This document shows positions 10,888 to 22,222 of a stretch of 64,000 nucleotides of DNA, piece by piece; within the stretch, counting starts at the first letter, position 1; every line of letters starts with the position of its first letter. Location of the stretch: the NCBI GenBank assembly GCA_021845505.1, contig JAJZVU010000002.1, forward strand, positions 1-64,000, in the 5' to 3' direction. This DNA is from Pseudomonadota bacterium (GTDB lineage Bacteria > Pseudomonadota > Gammaproteobacteria > Burkholderiales > Burkholderiaceae_C). A model generated the notes under the pieces. The model did not search any database, was not told the DNA's origin, and was given only the letters and a program-made list of their open reading frames with translations. Made by a program: the position numbers and the translations under genes.

Positions 10888-11667
10888 TCAACTCAGTTCG
10901 TTGCGGTAGTAGTGATGCGCGGTGGAATACAGGCCGCGGCGCAGCTCGACCGGCTGGTCGCCGTAGCTGAAGGACAGGCGCTCCACCGACAGCAGCGCCT
11001 GCCCGACCGGCACTCGCAACAGCTCGGCCTCGTGGGGCGTGGCGTTGACGGCGCGGATCTTTTCCTCGGCGCGCACCATGCGCGTGCCGAATTCGGATTC
11101 GAACATGGCGTACAGCGGGCCGCGATAGCGCTCCAGGCGCTCGGCGGTCAGGCCGCGGAACGGTCCGGCGGGCAGGTAGATGTCCTCGTACACCACCGGC
11201 TCGCCGGCGATGCGCAGGATGCGCCGGATCTGCAGCACCATGTCGGCCGCGCGGATCCCGAGCAGCCTGACCACGTCGGCGGCGGCGCGCACGCGGTGGC
11301 ACTCCAGGAAGTCGCGCTCCATGCGCAGGCCCTGCGCGCTCTCGGTGTCGGGAACCAGTCGCAGGAAGCGGAACTTGACCTGCGCCTCGTGGTGGGTGGA
11401 CACGAAGGTTCCGCGGCCCTGCCTGCGGATCAGCAGGTTTTCCGCGGCCAGTTCGTCGATGGCCTTGCGCACCGTGCCCTGGCTGACGCCGAAACGCGAA
11501 GCCAGCTCGGCCTCGCTGGGGATCAGGTCGCCCGGCTTCCACTCCCCTTCCTGCAACGCCCGCGTCAGCAGCGCCTTGATCTGCTGGTACAGCGGGCTGA
11601 ACACCGGGGCCGCGGCGGCTCCGGGTGCGCTGGACGAGGCAGGTACGGACGTTGCCATGCGCTGCAT
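10888..11667 (-). CDS. GntR-family (HutC-type) transcriptional regulator
   Basis: About 259 residues. A winged helix-turn-helix lies near residues 30-85 and includes PSEAELASRFGVSQGTVRKAIDEL. A UTRA-type effector-binding domain follows up to the C-terminus. An open frame continues upstream, but it would run across the palindrome and mdh promoter, so I place the start at MQRMATS (11667; 11658 is equally possible). It is divergent from mdh and upstream of sdhC. By context it probably controls TCA-cycle genes; its ligand is unknown, though a TCA intermediate is a reasonable guess. Confidence 0.87.
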   Translation of the reverse strand: MQRMATSVPASSSAPGAAAAPVFSPLYQQIKALLTRALQEGEWKPGDLIPSEAELASRFGVSQGTVRKAIDELAAENLLIRRQGRGTFVSTHHEAQVKFRFLRLVPDTESAQGLRMERDFLECHRVRAAADVVRLLGIRAADMVLQIRRILRIAGEPVVYEDIYLPAGPFRGLTAERLERYRGPLYAMFESEFGTRMVRAEEKIRAVNATPHEAELLRVPVGQALLSVERLSFSYGDQPVELRRGLYSTAHHYYRNELS

Positions 11668-11708
11668 TGCAGCACAGGCGCCGAACCTTGTCCAGCATGT
11701 CCTAATAG

Positions 11709-11726
11709 ATGTCTTATATAAGACAT
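11709..11726. promoter_or_regulatory. 18-bp perfect palindrome, likely GntR operator
   Basis: ATGTCTTATATAAGACAT reads identically on both strands and stands out as an AT-rich island. It lies between the divergent gntR and mdh genes, immediately upstream of the mdh -35 box. Dyads of this size with a TATA centre are usual for GntR-family dimers. Assignment to the adjacent regulator is inferred from position. Confidence 0.75.
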
Positions 11727-11733
11727 AAGTGCG

Positions 11734-11762
11734 TTGACGCGCCCCGATGCGCCGCCTACACT
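11734..11762 (+). promoter_or_regulatory. Sigma-70 promoter of mdh
   Basis: TTGACG (11734-11739), a 17-bp spacer and TACACT (11757-11762) match a housekeeping promoter. The perfect palindrome CACTGCGCAGTG (11759-11770) overlaps the -10 box and presumed start site and could be a second operator. The leader to the mdh ATG is about 137 nt. Confidence 0.65.
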
Positions 11763-11906
11763 GCGCAGTGCAATGCAGCATGGCGCTTCGCATGGCCCCT
11801 CGGGCTCGCGCGCGGCGACCTGCCGACGACGACTCGCCCGCACCCGGTCACGCCCCGCCACCAGCGGTTCGCGCCGGGTTCCCCACGGTCCCCTTCGGAG
11901 TTCACC

Positions 11907-12893
11907 ATGACCAAAGCCCCCATGCGCGTAGCCGTGACCGGCGCCGCCGGCCAGATCGGCTACGCCCTGCTGTTCCGCATCGCCTCCGGCGAAATGCTCG
12001 GCAAGGACCAGCCGGTGATCCTGCAGCTTCTGGAAATCCCCGATGAAAAGGCCCAGAAGGCGCTCAAAGGGGTGATGATGGAGCTGGAAGACTGCGCGTT
12101 TCCGCTGCTCGCGGGAATGAGCGGGCATTCCGACCCGAACACCGCGTTCCGGGACATCGACTGCGCGCTGCTGGTCGGAGCCCGTCCGCGCGGCCCCGGA
12201 ATGGAACGCCGCGACCTGCTGTCGGCCAACGCACAGATCTTCACCGCCCAGGGCAAGGCGCTGAACGCGGCGGCCAGGCGCGACGCGCGGATCCTGGTGG
12301 TCGGCAACCCGGCCAATACGAATGCGTATATCGCGATGAAGTCGGCGCCGGACCTGCCCAAGGGCAACTTCACCGCGATGCTGCGCCTGGACCACAACCG
12401 GGGGCTGTCGCAATTGGCCGGCAAGATGGGCAAGCCGGTATCGAGCATCGAGAAGTTCTGCGTCTGGGGGAACCACTCGCCGACCATGTACGCCGACTGG
12501 CGCTTCGCCACCGTCGACGGGCGCGCGGTCAAGGACCTGATCGGCGACGACGACTGGAACCGCAACACCTTCCTGCCCACGGTGGGCAAGCGCGGCGCGG
12601 CCGTCATCGAGGCGCGCGGCCTGAGTTCGGCGGCCTCGGCGGCGAACGCGGCGATCGACCACATGCGCGACTGGGTGCTCGGCAGCAACGGCCGCTGGGT
12701 GACCATGGGCGTTCCGTCGGACGGCTCCTACGGCATCCCCGAGGACATCGTGTTCGGCGTGCCGGTGACCTGCCAGGCCGGCGCCTACCAGCGGATCCAG
12801 GGCCTGCCGATCGACGAATTCTCCAAGTCCTGCCTGGACAAGACGCTGGGCGAGCTGCTGGAGGAGCGCGAGGGCGTCAAGCACCTGCTGTAA
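11907..12893 (+). CDS. mdh: Malate dehydrogenase
   Basis: Interconverts malate and oxaloacetate with NAD. The 328-residue enzyme starts [21 protein letters not shown], a dinucleotide-binding glycine-rich turn. [15 protein letters not shown] is the substrate-specificity loop with the dicarboxylate-binding arginines, and H190 in [10 protein letters not shown] is catalytic. This is the cytosolic/Burkholderia-type MDH rather than the E. coli type. The ATG is preceded by CGGAG; upstream in-frame codons lie across the promoter and were rejected. Confidence 0.97.
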   Translation: MTKAPMRVAVTGAAGQIGYALLFRIASGEMLGKDQPVILQLLEIPDEKAQKALKGVMMELEDCAFPLLAGMSGHSDPNTAFRDIDCALLVGARPRGPGMERRDLLSANAQIFTAQGKALNAAARRDARILVVGNPANTNAYIAMKSAPDLPKGNFTAMLRLDHNRGLSQLAGKMGKPVSSIEKFCVWGNHSPTMYADWRFATVDGRAVKDLIGDDDWNRNTFLPTVGKRGAAVIEARGLSSAASAANAAIDHMRDWVLGSNGRWVTMGVPSDGSYGIPEDIVFGVPVTCQAGAYQRIQGLPIDEFSKSCLDKTLGELLEEREGVKHLL

Positions 12894-13067
12894 CGCGCGA
12901 CGGCAAAGGCTGACAGCCATCAAAGCGGCCGCGGGCGAGAGGGCGCTGGGGGCCCTGTCATGGGATATACACTGCGCAGCACCCCTTGTCGTTCCCGCCC
13001 CGGCGGCAGCGGTGATCCGTGCATCGTCCGCCGGCGGCGCAACCCACCGCTGCGGAGCCTGATCGCC

Positions 13068-13466
13068 ATGAACCCCCTCCTGTCTGCCTGCCGTCGCTTC
13101 AGCCTGGCTGCCGCGCCCGGCGCGCTGCTGCTCGCCGTCGCGGCGCCGGCCGCGCACGCCGCGGCGTTCCCCCAGCCGCCGTACAAGATGAAGTCGGGCT
13201 GGATGGTCTGCCGCTCCCACCAGCGCCTGGACATCCAGACCGAAGGCCCGGACGATCGCGCCATCCGCCTGACCTGGCGCGGCCGCCATTACCTGCTGCT
13301 GCGCAAGCCGACGACCACCGGCGCCTATCACTTCGACGACCGCAGCGCCGGACTGGTGATGATCCAGATCCCGGCCAAGAGCATGCTGTTCGACAATCGG
13401 CACATGATCCGGCTGGCCGACGACTGCAATCCCGTCGTCGGCGGCAGGGTCGTGGCCCGCAAATAA
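13068..13466 (+). CDS. Small secreted protein, possibly MliC-like
   Basis: A 132-residue protein with a signal peptide ending near AAPAAHA. The mature part has two cysteines (in GWMVCRSH and LADDCNPV), which could form one disulfide. The pattern of short beta strands and [14 protein letters not shown] loosely resembles MliC-type lysozyme inhibitors, but I do not recognise it firmly. It lies between mdh and acnA, 41 bp before acnA, so it may be cotranscribed with acnA. TACACT at 12968-12973 is a possible -10, and the 12-mer TACACTGCGCAG there also occurs at the mdh promoter. Confidence 0.6.
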   Translation: MNPLLSACRRFSLAAAPGALLLAVAAPAAHAAAFPQPPYKMKSGWMVCRSHQRLDIQTEGPDDRAIRLTWRGRHYLLLRKPTTTGAYHFDDRSAGLVMIQIPAKSMLFDNRHMIRLADDCNPVVGGRVVARK

Positions 13467-13507
13467 GAAGCCCCCTCGATCGCTTGACCCCCCTCACGGA
13501 GCCCGCC

Positions 13508-16249
<2,742 letters not shown>

Positions 16250-16255
16250 GAGCCG

Positions 16256-16287
16256 GCCGGCGCCGGGCCGCGCGGCCCGGGGCCGGC
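16256..16287. terminator. GC hairpin between convergent acnA and the DUF11 gene
   Basis: The inner 18 bases are a perfect palindrome (16263-16280), and the flanks pair for another six positions after one mismatch. There is no T-tract on either side, so termination here would be weak or factor-assisted. Confidence 0.4.
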
Positions 16288-16291
16288 GGGT

Positions 16292-17608
16292 TCAACTGCG
16301 GCCCGCTTCGGCGGCCCGCTGCTGCGGCAGCGGGCTGATCGGAAGGTCGACCGAGACCTCCTCCTCTCCGTAGCTGCTGACCCAGCGCAGCGCGGCGCTC
16401 GCCGCGCTGCCGCTCACCTCCAGCTCGATGCTCGCGGTCGCGTTGGCCTCGGCCGCGCCGCTTCCGAAGTCGGGGGCGGCGCAGGTCACGCTGTGGTCGC
16501 TGCCGCGGCAGCTCATGCCGCTGGATTCGGCGCTGGGGGTCACTGCGAGCACCCGCAGCCCCGGCGAGAAGCGCACCTGCCACTGCGCCGGGACTCCCAC
16601 CCGCGCCGCCGCAGGCCCCGCACGCCCGATGCCCGGCTGCATGCGCAGCGACACGGTGTCGATCAGCCTGGCGTAGACGCTGGGCGGATAGGGGCTGAAA
16701 CCCTGCACTCCGGCGACCGCGCCGCTGCTGATGATCATCCAGCCGTGGGATCGGGCCTTTCCCAGCTCGGATTCGACATGCAGCTCGGCGCCGACCTGCA
16801 GCGCCCGGATGCTCTGCCGGGCCTCGAAGCGGATCGGCGCCCGCAGCGTCGCCCCGGGGTCGAGCCTGGGCCACGCGCAGCGCAGCCACCGCGACGGCGC
16901 GTCGTAGCGGCAGGCCGGGTCCTCGGAAACGGCCGACAGGAACGGCGGCGGCAGCTTTTCGCTGAACTCCACCCGCAGCGCACCCGAGGGCCCGGCGTTG
17001 TGCACCTCGACCCAGGTACCGCCCGATCGCTCGACCCCGGGGACGACGAAGGCCGGGGGCTGCGACGGCCTGAGCCTGCCCTCGGCGCGGAACTCGATGG
17101 ACAGCGTCTGCGGCACACGCACCCCGCGCACCAGGGCCTGCGCCGGATCGCGGGCGTAGGGGCCGGCCTGCAGTTCGGTGGTGATCACCGCCTGCTGCCC
17201 CAGCGCCAGCCGGACCGGGCAACCCACGTACCAGGCATTGGTGTGGCAGGGCATGCCGTCGATGTCGGCTCCCAGCACCTGCAGATCCATGCGCGACGGA
17301 TAGCTGAAGGTCACCAGGCTGGCGCAGACGCCGGCCCGGTCGGCCGGCAGCACGGCCGCACCGGCGGCCGCCCGGGCGGCGGCGCCCGCCGCGGGCACGC
17401 AGCTCACCAGCGCGCGCTCGGGGGAGTGGGTGCCGGCGGTCAGCACCCAGGGCTGCCGGCCCAGCGGCTGCGTGGCGGCCGGGCCGGACTGCGTGGCGGC
17501 CGTGCCGGCCTGCGCGGGCGGCCGCGACGCCAGCAGCGCCGCCGCGGCCAGCGCGGGCAGCACGATCCAGCGTGCCGCGCGGCGGTGCGGCCTGGCCATG
17601 CGTTTCAT
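16292..17608 (-). CDS. Secreted protein with DUF11-type repeats
   Basis: A 438-residue exported protein of unknown function. The N-terminus MKRMARPHRRAARWIVL plus a hydrophobic stretch ends near PAQAG, a signal peptide. At least one clear DUF11-like beta-sandwich is visible around residues 215-290 (VEVHNAGPSGALRVEF then LDPGATLRAPI), and a second, weaker one near the C-terminus. GGGAGA precedes the chosen ATG. Such domains usually occur in surface or envelope proteins. It is convergent with acnA and stands alone. Confidence 0.62.
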   Translation of the reverse strand: MKRMARPHRRAARWIVLPALAAAALLASRPPAQAGTAATQSGPAATQPLGRQPWVLTAGTHSPERALVSCVPAAGAAARAAAGAAVLPADRAGVCASLVTFSYPSRMDLQVLGADIDGMPCHTNAWYVGCPVRLALGQQAVITTELQAGPYARDPAQALVRGVRVPQTLSIEFRAEGRLRPSQPPAFVVPGVERSGGTWVEVHNAGPSGALRVEFSEKLPPPFLSAVSEDPACRYDAPSRWLRCAWPRLDPGATLRAPIRFEARQSIRALQVGAELHVESELGKARSHGWMIISSGAVAGVQGFSPYPPSVYARLIDTVSLRMQPGIGRAGPAAARVGVPAQWQVRFSPGLRVLAVTPSAESSGMSCRGSDHSVTCAAPDFGSGAAEANATASIELEVSGSAASAALRWVSSYGEEEVSVDLPISPLPQQRAAEAGRS

Positions 17609-17776
17609 CGCGTTCTCCCTGCGGCGCGCGCCGCGCTGATGGTCCCCGGGGGCATGCCGCCGCCTGGCCGGCTCCGCGACGGACGCGGGCAGCCGGCGAC
17701 AGCTCGGGTGCATCGTAGGAACGCCCGCCCGCGGGCGCCGCGCATGCGCGCGATGCCCAGGCAGCGCGCCGGGCAT

Positions 17777-18724
17777 TCAGGGGCTTTGCGGGTCTTGCGG
17801 GTCTTGCGGGCCGGCGGCCTCGAGGACCCGCAGCAACGAGCTGGTGTCGTCGCCCCCCCAGCCGTGGCGCATCAGGTCCTGCAACTGGTCGTGCACCAGC
17901 GCGGCCGCAGGCAGCGCCAATCCGGCGTCGGCCGCGGCCTCGAGCAGCAGCCCGAAGTCCTTGGCGTGCAAGCGAGCCTGGATGCCCGCTGCGAAGTCGC
18001 GCGTCGCCATCTTCGGACCCATCAGCTCGAGCATGCGGCTGCCGGCGAAACCCGAGCCCAGGGCCCGCAGCAGGCGCTGCAGGTCGGCGCCTTCGGCGGC
18101 GCCCAGGCGCATCGCCTCGGCCAGGCCCTGGATGGTCACCACCTGCACCAGCTGGTTGCACAGCTTGCACACCTGGCCGCTGCCGCTGGGCCCCAGGTAG
18201 GTGATGTGGCGCCCGAGGCGCCGCAGCAGAGGCAGCGCGCGCTGGAAATCCTCCGGGCTGCCCCCGGCCATGATCGACAGCGTGGCGTCGCGCGCCCCTT
18301 GCGCCCCGCCGGAAACCGGGGCGTCGACAAAGCCCACCCCGCGCGCGGCCAGCTCCGCGGCGATCTCCCGCGCGCCCCGCGGGGCGATGGTGCTGTGGTC
18401 GATGCACAGCAGCCCGGCGGCGGCGCCGTGCACCACCCCCTGCTCGCCCAGCAGCACCTGCCGCACATCGGCGGTGGAGGTCACGTTGGTCACCACCACG
18501 TCGACCGCGCGCGCCAGTTCGGCCGGGCTGGGCAGCAGCGCAAGGCCGGCATCGGCCAGGCCGTGCAGGCGCGCCGGGTTGCGCGCCCACACGCTCACCC
18601 GGTGGCCGGCGCCGTGCAGGTGCATGGCCATCGGCCAGCCCATCGCTCCCAGTCCGATGAAACCGATGCGCAGCGCCGGGTCGGCCCGATCTGCGGGGTG
18701 GTGAGCGGAGGAATCGACGGTCAT
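17777..18724 (-). CDS. 3-hydroxyisobutyrate dehydrogenase-family oxidoreductase
   Basis: NAD(P)-dependent beta-hydroxyacid dehydrogenase (3-hydroxyisobutyrate / tartronate semialdehyde reductase / GLYR1 family), 315 residues. Visible features are the Rossmann motif IGFIGLGAMGWPMAMHL, the substrate-binding DAPVSGGAQGARDATLSIM, and the catalytic lysine in GSGQVCKLCNQL (the more usual form is GSGQxxKxxNN). The exact substrate is not predictable. MTVDSS was chosen as start; an in-frame ATG at 18787 would add 21 residues unlike the family. The last residues are encoded by 9-bp repeats. Confidence 0.83.
   Translation of the reverse strand: MTVDSSAHHPADRADPALRIGFIGLGAMGWPMAMHLHGAGHRVSVWARNPARLHGLADAGLALLPSPAELARAVDVVVTNVTSTADVRQVLLGEQGVVHGAAAGLLCIDHSTIAPRGAREIAAELAARGVGFVDAPVSGGAQGARDATLSIMAGGSPEDFQRALPLLRRLGRHITYLGPSGSGQVCKLCNQLVQVVTIQGLAEAMRLGAAEGADLQRLLRALGSGFAGSRMLELMGPKMATRDFAAGIQARLHAKDFGLLLEAAADAGLALPAAALVHDQLQDLMRHGWGGDDTSSLLRVLEAAGPQDPQDPQSP
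17786..17812. repeat. Three tandem 9-bp repeats TTGCGGGTC
   Basis: TTGCGGGTC twice and TTGCGGGCC once, in frame inside the 3' end of the oxidoreductase gene, encoding a Pro-Gln-Asp repeat. Length change here would add or remove three residues without a frameshift. Confidence 0.7.
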
Positions 18725-18800
18725 GGCGGAGGAATGCCCGGGCGGACACCGCCGGCCGGCGGCATAGCTGCAGGCTATGAGGAACATTGACAGGGTGCAT

Positions 18801-18829
18801 TAGACACTGCCGCGAGTGGGGCCTACAGT
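18801..18829 (+). promoter_or_regulatory. Candidate sigma-70 promoter of the rubrerythrin operon
   Basis: TAGACA (18801-18806), 17 bp, TACAGT (18824-18829), with the rubrerythrin ATG 69 bp beyond the -10. A separate TTGACA at 18787 is too far away to be the -35. No known peroxide-regulator site was recognised. Confidence 0.55.
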
Positions 18830-18897
18830 GGACGGGCCCTTGCGGGGCGGCGCCCCGCAGGCTCCACCACCTTGCACCCTGACCCGAGGAGATCACC

Positions 18898-19320
18898 ATG
18901 AGCGCACTCAAGGGCTCGAAAACCGAGCAGAACCTCAAGGACGCCTTCGCCGGTGAATCGATGGCCAACCGACGCTACCTGTACTTCGCCAACAAGGCCG
19001 ACATCGAGGGCCAGAACGACGTGGCCGCGCTGTTCCGCTCCACCGCCGAAGGAGAGACCGGGCACGCCCATGGCCACCTGGAATTCCTCGAGACGGTGGG
19101 CGATCCGGCCACCGGCCTGCCGATCGGAGCCACCCGGCTGAACCTGCAGGCCGCGGTCGCCGGCGAAACCCACGAGTACACCGACATGTACCCCGGGATG
19201 GCCAAGACCGCCCGCGACGAGGGCTTCGATGAAATCGCCGACTGGTTCTCGACCCTGGCCAAGGCCGAGCGTTCGCACGCCAACCGCTACCAGAAGGCCC
19301 TGGAGAGCCTGAGCGACTGA
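18898..19320 (+). CDS. Rubrerythrin (diiron domain only)
   Basis: Ferritin-like diiron protein that reduces hydrogen peroxide to water. In 140 residues the expected ligands are E20, E53, H56, E90, E124 and H127, spaced as in rubrerythrin-type four-helix bundles. The C-terminal rubredoxin domain of classical rubrerythrin is absent (there is no CxxC), so another protein must donate electrons. It heads a run with an HdrD-like Fe-S protein, DUF3501 and YaaA. CCGAGGAG gives a strong ribosome site. Confidence 0.92.
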   Translation: MSALKGSKTEQNLKDAFAGESMANRRYLYFANKADIEGQNDVAALFRSTAEGETGHAHGHLEFLETVGDPATGLPIGATRLNLQAAVAGETHEYTDMYPGMAKTARDEGFDEIADWFSTLAKAERSHANRYQKALESLSD

Positions 19321-19357
19321 GGCGGCGCGCGGCGGGCGCAGGCGCCCGCGCGCCGCC
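19321..19357 (+). other. Strong GC hairpin after rubrerythrin
   Basis: GGCGGCGCGC... pairs with ...GCGCGCCGCC over about 16 bp with one 3-nt bulge, starting at the first base after the rubrerythrin stop. There is no T-tract. It could stabilise the upstream message or reduce read-through, giving more rubrerythrin than downstream products. The rest of the 113-bp gap has no other feature. Confidence 0.5.
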
Positions 19358-19433
19358 CCGCGGCGTCCGCGCGGCGTCGCACCCCGTCCGGCTTCGCGCG
19401 CGCCCGCGCTGGCACGCGCAGGAGGTTTGCACC

Positions 19434-20783
19434 ATGAGCACACGCGAGGGCAATCTGCAAGCGCCCACCAGGCACCCGCTGGATTGGCGCAGCGAATCGT
19501 TCTGGGACGAACAGTCCTGCACGGCCGAACTCGAACGGGTGTTCGACATCTGTCATGGATGCAGGCGTTGCGTGTCGCTGTGTCGGTCCTTCCCCACGCT
19601 GTTCGACCTGGTCGACGAAGCCAGCAGCGGGGAACTCGACACCGTGGACAAGGCGGATTACTGGAAGGTGGTCGACCAGTGCTATCTGTGCGACCTCTGC
19701 TACATGACCAAGTGCCCCTACGTCCCGCCGCACCCGTGGAATGTCGACTTCCCCCACACCATGCTCAGGGCCAAGGCCATCCAGTTCCGCCAGGGCAAGG
19801 TGTCGCGCGCCAGCCGCCTGCTGGCGGCGACCGACGTGCACGGCAAGCTGGCCGGAATTCCCATCGTGGTGCAGACGGTCAACGCGGTCAACCGGCTGCC
19901 GGCGGCGCGCGCGGTGATGGAAAAGGCCGTCGGGATCGACCGCAAGGCCTGGGTGCCCGAGCTGGCCGCGCGCACCCTGCGCCGCAGCGCCCCGCCGAGC
20001 CGCGTGCAGGCCCCGGTCGACGGCAAGCTCACCCCCGGACGGGTGGTGCTGTTCGCCACCTGTTTCATCAACTACAACGAGCCGGGAATCGGCCTGGACC
20101 TGCTGAAGGTCCTCGAGCACAACGGCATCGCCTACGAGCTGGTGTCCAAGGAGCGCTGCTGCGGCATGCCCCAGCTCGAACTCGGCGACCTGCAGGGGGT
20201 GGAGCGCTCGATGCGGGCCAACATCCCGCGCCTGCTGCGCTACGCGCGCGAGGGCTGGGCGATCCTGGCCGGGGTGCCTTCGTGCACCCTGATGTTCAAG
20301 CAGGAACTGCCTCTGCTGTTCCCCGACGACCCCGACGTGCTGGCGGTGCGCGATGCCTTCTGGGATCCCTTCGAATACCTGGTGGCGCGCCACCGCGACG
20401 GCCTGCTGAAGACCGATTTCCAGCACTCGCTGGGACGGGTCGCCTACCAGATTCCCTGTCACGCCAGGGTGCAGAACATCGGACGCAAGACCGAGGAGTT
20501 GTTCCGCCTGGTGGCGCGCGCCACCGGGCTGGAATTCACCACCATCGAGCGCTGCTCCGGGCATGCCGGAACCTACGGAGTGAAAAAGGCCCACCATGGC
20601 GATGCCATGCGCATCGGCAAGCCGGTGTTCAAGGCCATGGCCGACGCCGCTCCCGACTACATCGGTTCGGACTGCCCGCTGGGCGGACACCATATCGCCC
20701 AGGGAGTCGCGGAACTCGGCACCCAGCCCCAGCCGCAGCTGGCTCACCCGCTGAGCCTGCTGCGCATGGCCTACGGGCTTTGA
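19434..20783 (+). CDS. HdrD/GlpC-like iron-sulfur oxidoreductase
   Basis: Cytoplasmic electron-transfer protein of 449 residues. Two [4Fe-4S] motifs lie near the N-terminus (C40/43/46/50 and C83/86/89/94). Two CCG-type domains follow: RCCGMPQLELG near residue 243, and a degenerate second copy, ERCSGHAGTYG. No flavin domain and no membrane helix are evident. The context, between a rubredoxin-less rubrerythrin and DUF3501, suggests it is the reductant supply for the diiron protein; this is inference. AGGAGG precedes the ATG. Confidence 0.86.
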   Translation: MSTREGNLQAPTRHPLDWRSESFWDEQSCTAELERVFDICHGCRRCVSLCRSFPTLFDLVDEASSGELDTVDKADYWKVVDQCYLCDLCYMTKCPYVPPHPWNVDFPHTMLRAKAIQFRQGKVSRASRLLAATDVHGKLAGIPIVVQTVNAVNRLPAARAVMEKAVGIDRKAWVPELAARTLRRSAPPSRVQAPVDGKLTPGRVVLFATCFINYNEPGIGLDLLKVLEHNGIAYELVSKERCCGMPQLELGDLQGVERSMRANIPRLLRYAREGWAILAGVPSCTLMFKQELPLLFPDDPDVLAVRDAFWDPFEYLVARHRDGLLKTDFQHSLGRVAYQIPCHARVQNIGRKTEELFRLVARATGLEFTTIERCSGHAGTYGVKKAHHGDAMRIGKPVFKAMADAAPDYIGSDCPLGGHHIAQGVAELGTQPQPQLAHPLSLLRMAYGL

Positions 20784-20818
20784 ACGGCCGGGAAACCGTG
20801 AACGGCCAGGAAGCAGCG

Positions 20819-21403
20819 ATGAAACCCACCCCCGAAACCCTGCTGGGCCTGGAGGCCTATTCCCGCCAGCGCGCCCGGTTGCGCGCCGCCGTCATCCCCC
20901 ATCGCAAGCTGCGCTCGCTGCAGCTCGGCGACCACATGACCCTGCAGTTCGAGGATGAAACGACCATCCGCTACCAGATCCAGGAAATGCTCCGGATCGA
21001 GAAGATCTTCGAGGCCGACGCGATCCAGCAGGAAATCGACGCCTACGCCCCGCTGATTCCCGACGGCAGCAACTGGAAGGCGACCATGCTGCTGGAATAC
21101 CCCGACGTGGAGCAACGCCGGCGCGAGCTCGCGCGCCTGGTCGGCGTCGAGCGGCAGATGTACGTGGAGGTCGCCGGCTGCGAGCCGGTGTTCGCGGTGG
21201 CCGACGAGGACCTGGAGCGCAGCACCCCCGACAAGACGGCTTCGGTGCACTTCCTGCGCTTCGAATTCACCCCGCAGGCGCTGCGGGCGATGCGCCAGGG
21301 CGCGGCCATCGCGGTGGGCTGCTCGCACCCCCACTACACTGCCCGCCAGCCGCTGGGCGCGGCCATCCGCGACGCCCTGCTGCGCGATTTCACGGCGGCC
21401 TGA
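20819..21403 (+). CDS. DUF3501 family protein
   Basis: A 194-residue protein of unknown function, recognised from its sequence and from recurring company with the rubrerythrin and HdrD-like genes. The conserved segment LQLGDHMTLQFEDETTIRYQIQEMLRIEKIF lies at residues 35-65. It has no signal peptide, no membrane segment and no metal-binding cysteine cluster. The start is 35 bp after the Fe-S protein stop with AGGA upstream. Probably a partner in the same redox pathway. Confidence 0.83.
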   Translation: MKPTPETLLGLEAYSRQRARLRAAVIPHRKLRSLQLGDHMTLQFEDETTIRYQIQEMLRIEKIFEADAIQQEIDAYAPLIPDGSNWKATMLLEYPDVEQRRRELARLVGVERQMYVEVAGCEPVFAVADEDLERSTPDKTASVHFLRFEFTPQALRAMRQGAAIAVGCSHPHYTARQPLGAAIRDALLRDFTAA

Positions 21404-21431
21404 AGTCGGTTCGTCGCACCAAGGAAGCCCG

Positions 21432-22211
21432 ATGCTGCTGGTCCTCTCGCCGGCCAAGACCCTGGACATGCAACGCCCCGAGCCGGCGCTGCCCTCCACG
21501 CTGCCGCGACTGCTGCCCGAAACCGCGCGGCTGGTCGAACGGCTGCGCGGCTTCGACAGCGCCGCGCTGGGCAGGCTGATGGGCATTTCCGACAAGCTTG
21601 CCGAACTCAACCACGCGCGCTACGCCGGCTGGTCGCCGCGGTTCGACGCGCACAACAGCCGCCCGGCGCTGCTGGCCTTCGCCGGCGATGTGTACACCGG
21701 GCTGGACGCCCCCCACCTGTCGCCCGAGGACCTGCGCTGGGCGCAGGACCACGTCGCGATGCTCAGCGGGCTGTACGGAGTGCTGCGGCCGCTGGATCGG
21801 ATGCAGGCCTACCGCCTGGAAATGGGAACCCGGCTGGCCAACCCGGCCGGCCCCGATCTCTACGCCTTCTGGGGAACGCGCATCGCGGCGCTGCTGCGCG
21901 AGCAGTTGTCGAGCCATCGCGACCAGGTGCTGCTGAACCTGGCGTCGGAAGAATATTTCCGCGCCGTCGACGTGGCCGCGCTGGGCCTGCCGGTGATCCA
22001 CGCGGTGTTCCAGGAAGGCGACGGCGAGCGCTGGCGAGTCATCGGGGTGCACGCCAAGCGCGCCCGCGGGTTGATGGCCCGCTGGATCATCGTGGGCCGC
22101 ATCGACCAGCCGCAGCGCCTGCGGGAGTTCGACGCCGAGGGCTACGCCTACTGCGCCGAGGCCTCCGACTCGACGCGCTGGGTGTTCCGCCGCGGCCCGC
22201 GACCCGCCTGA
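21432..22211 (+). CDS. yaaA: Peroxide stress protein YaaA
   Basis: Member of the UPF0246/DUF328 family. In E. coli YaaA lowers free iron and protects DNA under hydrogen peroxide stress. The 259-residue protein starts [13 protein letters not shown] and contains [18 protein letters not shown] and the family block [21 protein letters not shown]. It lies 28 bp after DUF3501 with AAGGAAG before the ATG, so it is probably cotranscribed. This strengthens a peroxide-defence role for the whole cluster. Confidence 0.94.
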   Translation: MLLVLSPAKTLDMQRPEPALPSTLPRLLPETARLVERLRGFDSAALGRLMGISDKLAELNHARYAGWSPRFDAHNSRPALLAFAGDVYTGLDAPHLSPEDLRWAQDHVAMLSGLYGVLRPLDRMQAYRLEMGTRLANPAGPDLYAFWGTRIAALLREQLSSHRDQVLLNLASEEYFRAVDVAALGLPVIHAVFQEGDGERWRVIGVHAKRARGLMARWIIVGRIDQPQRLREFDAEGYAYCAEASDSTRWVFRRGPRPA

Positions 22212-22222
22212 TCCGGCCGGGC

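Noticed and set aside
11668-11793. 42-residue N-terminal extension of the GntR regulator
   Set aside because: It would be encoded across the palindrome and mdh promoter and does not resemble the start of GntR proteins.
12920-13264. Minus-strand frame opposite the small secreted protein
   Set aside because: The plus-strand frame has a convincing signal peptide and paired cysteines; the opposite frame has neither a ribosome site nor recognisable features.
18787-18792. TTGACA at 18787 as the -35 of the rubrerythrin promoter
   Set aside because: It is 31 bp from TACAGT; TAGACA at 18801 has the correct 17-bp spacing.
19410-19433. TGGCACG...TTTGC before the HdrD-like gene as a second sigma-54 promoter
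   Set aside because: The spacing between the GG and GC elements is far too long for sigma-54.
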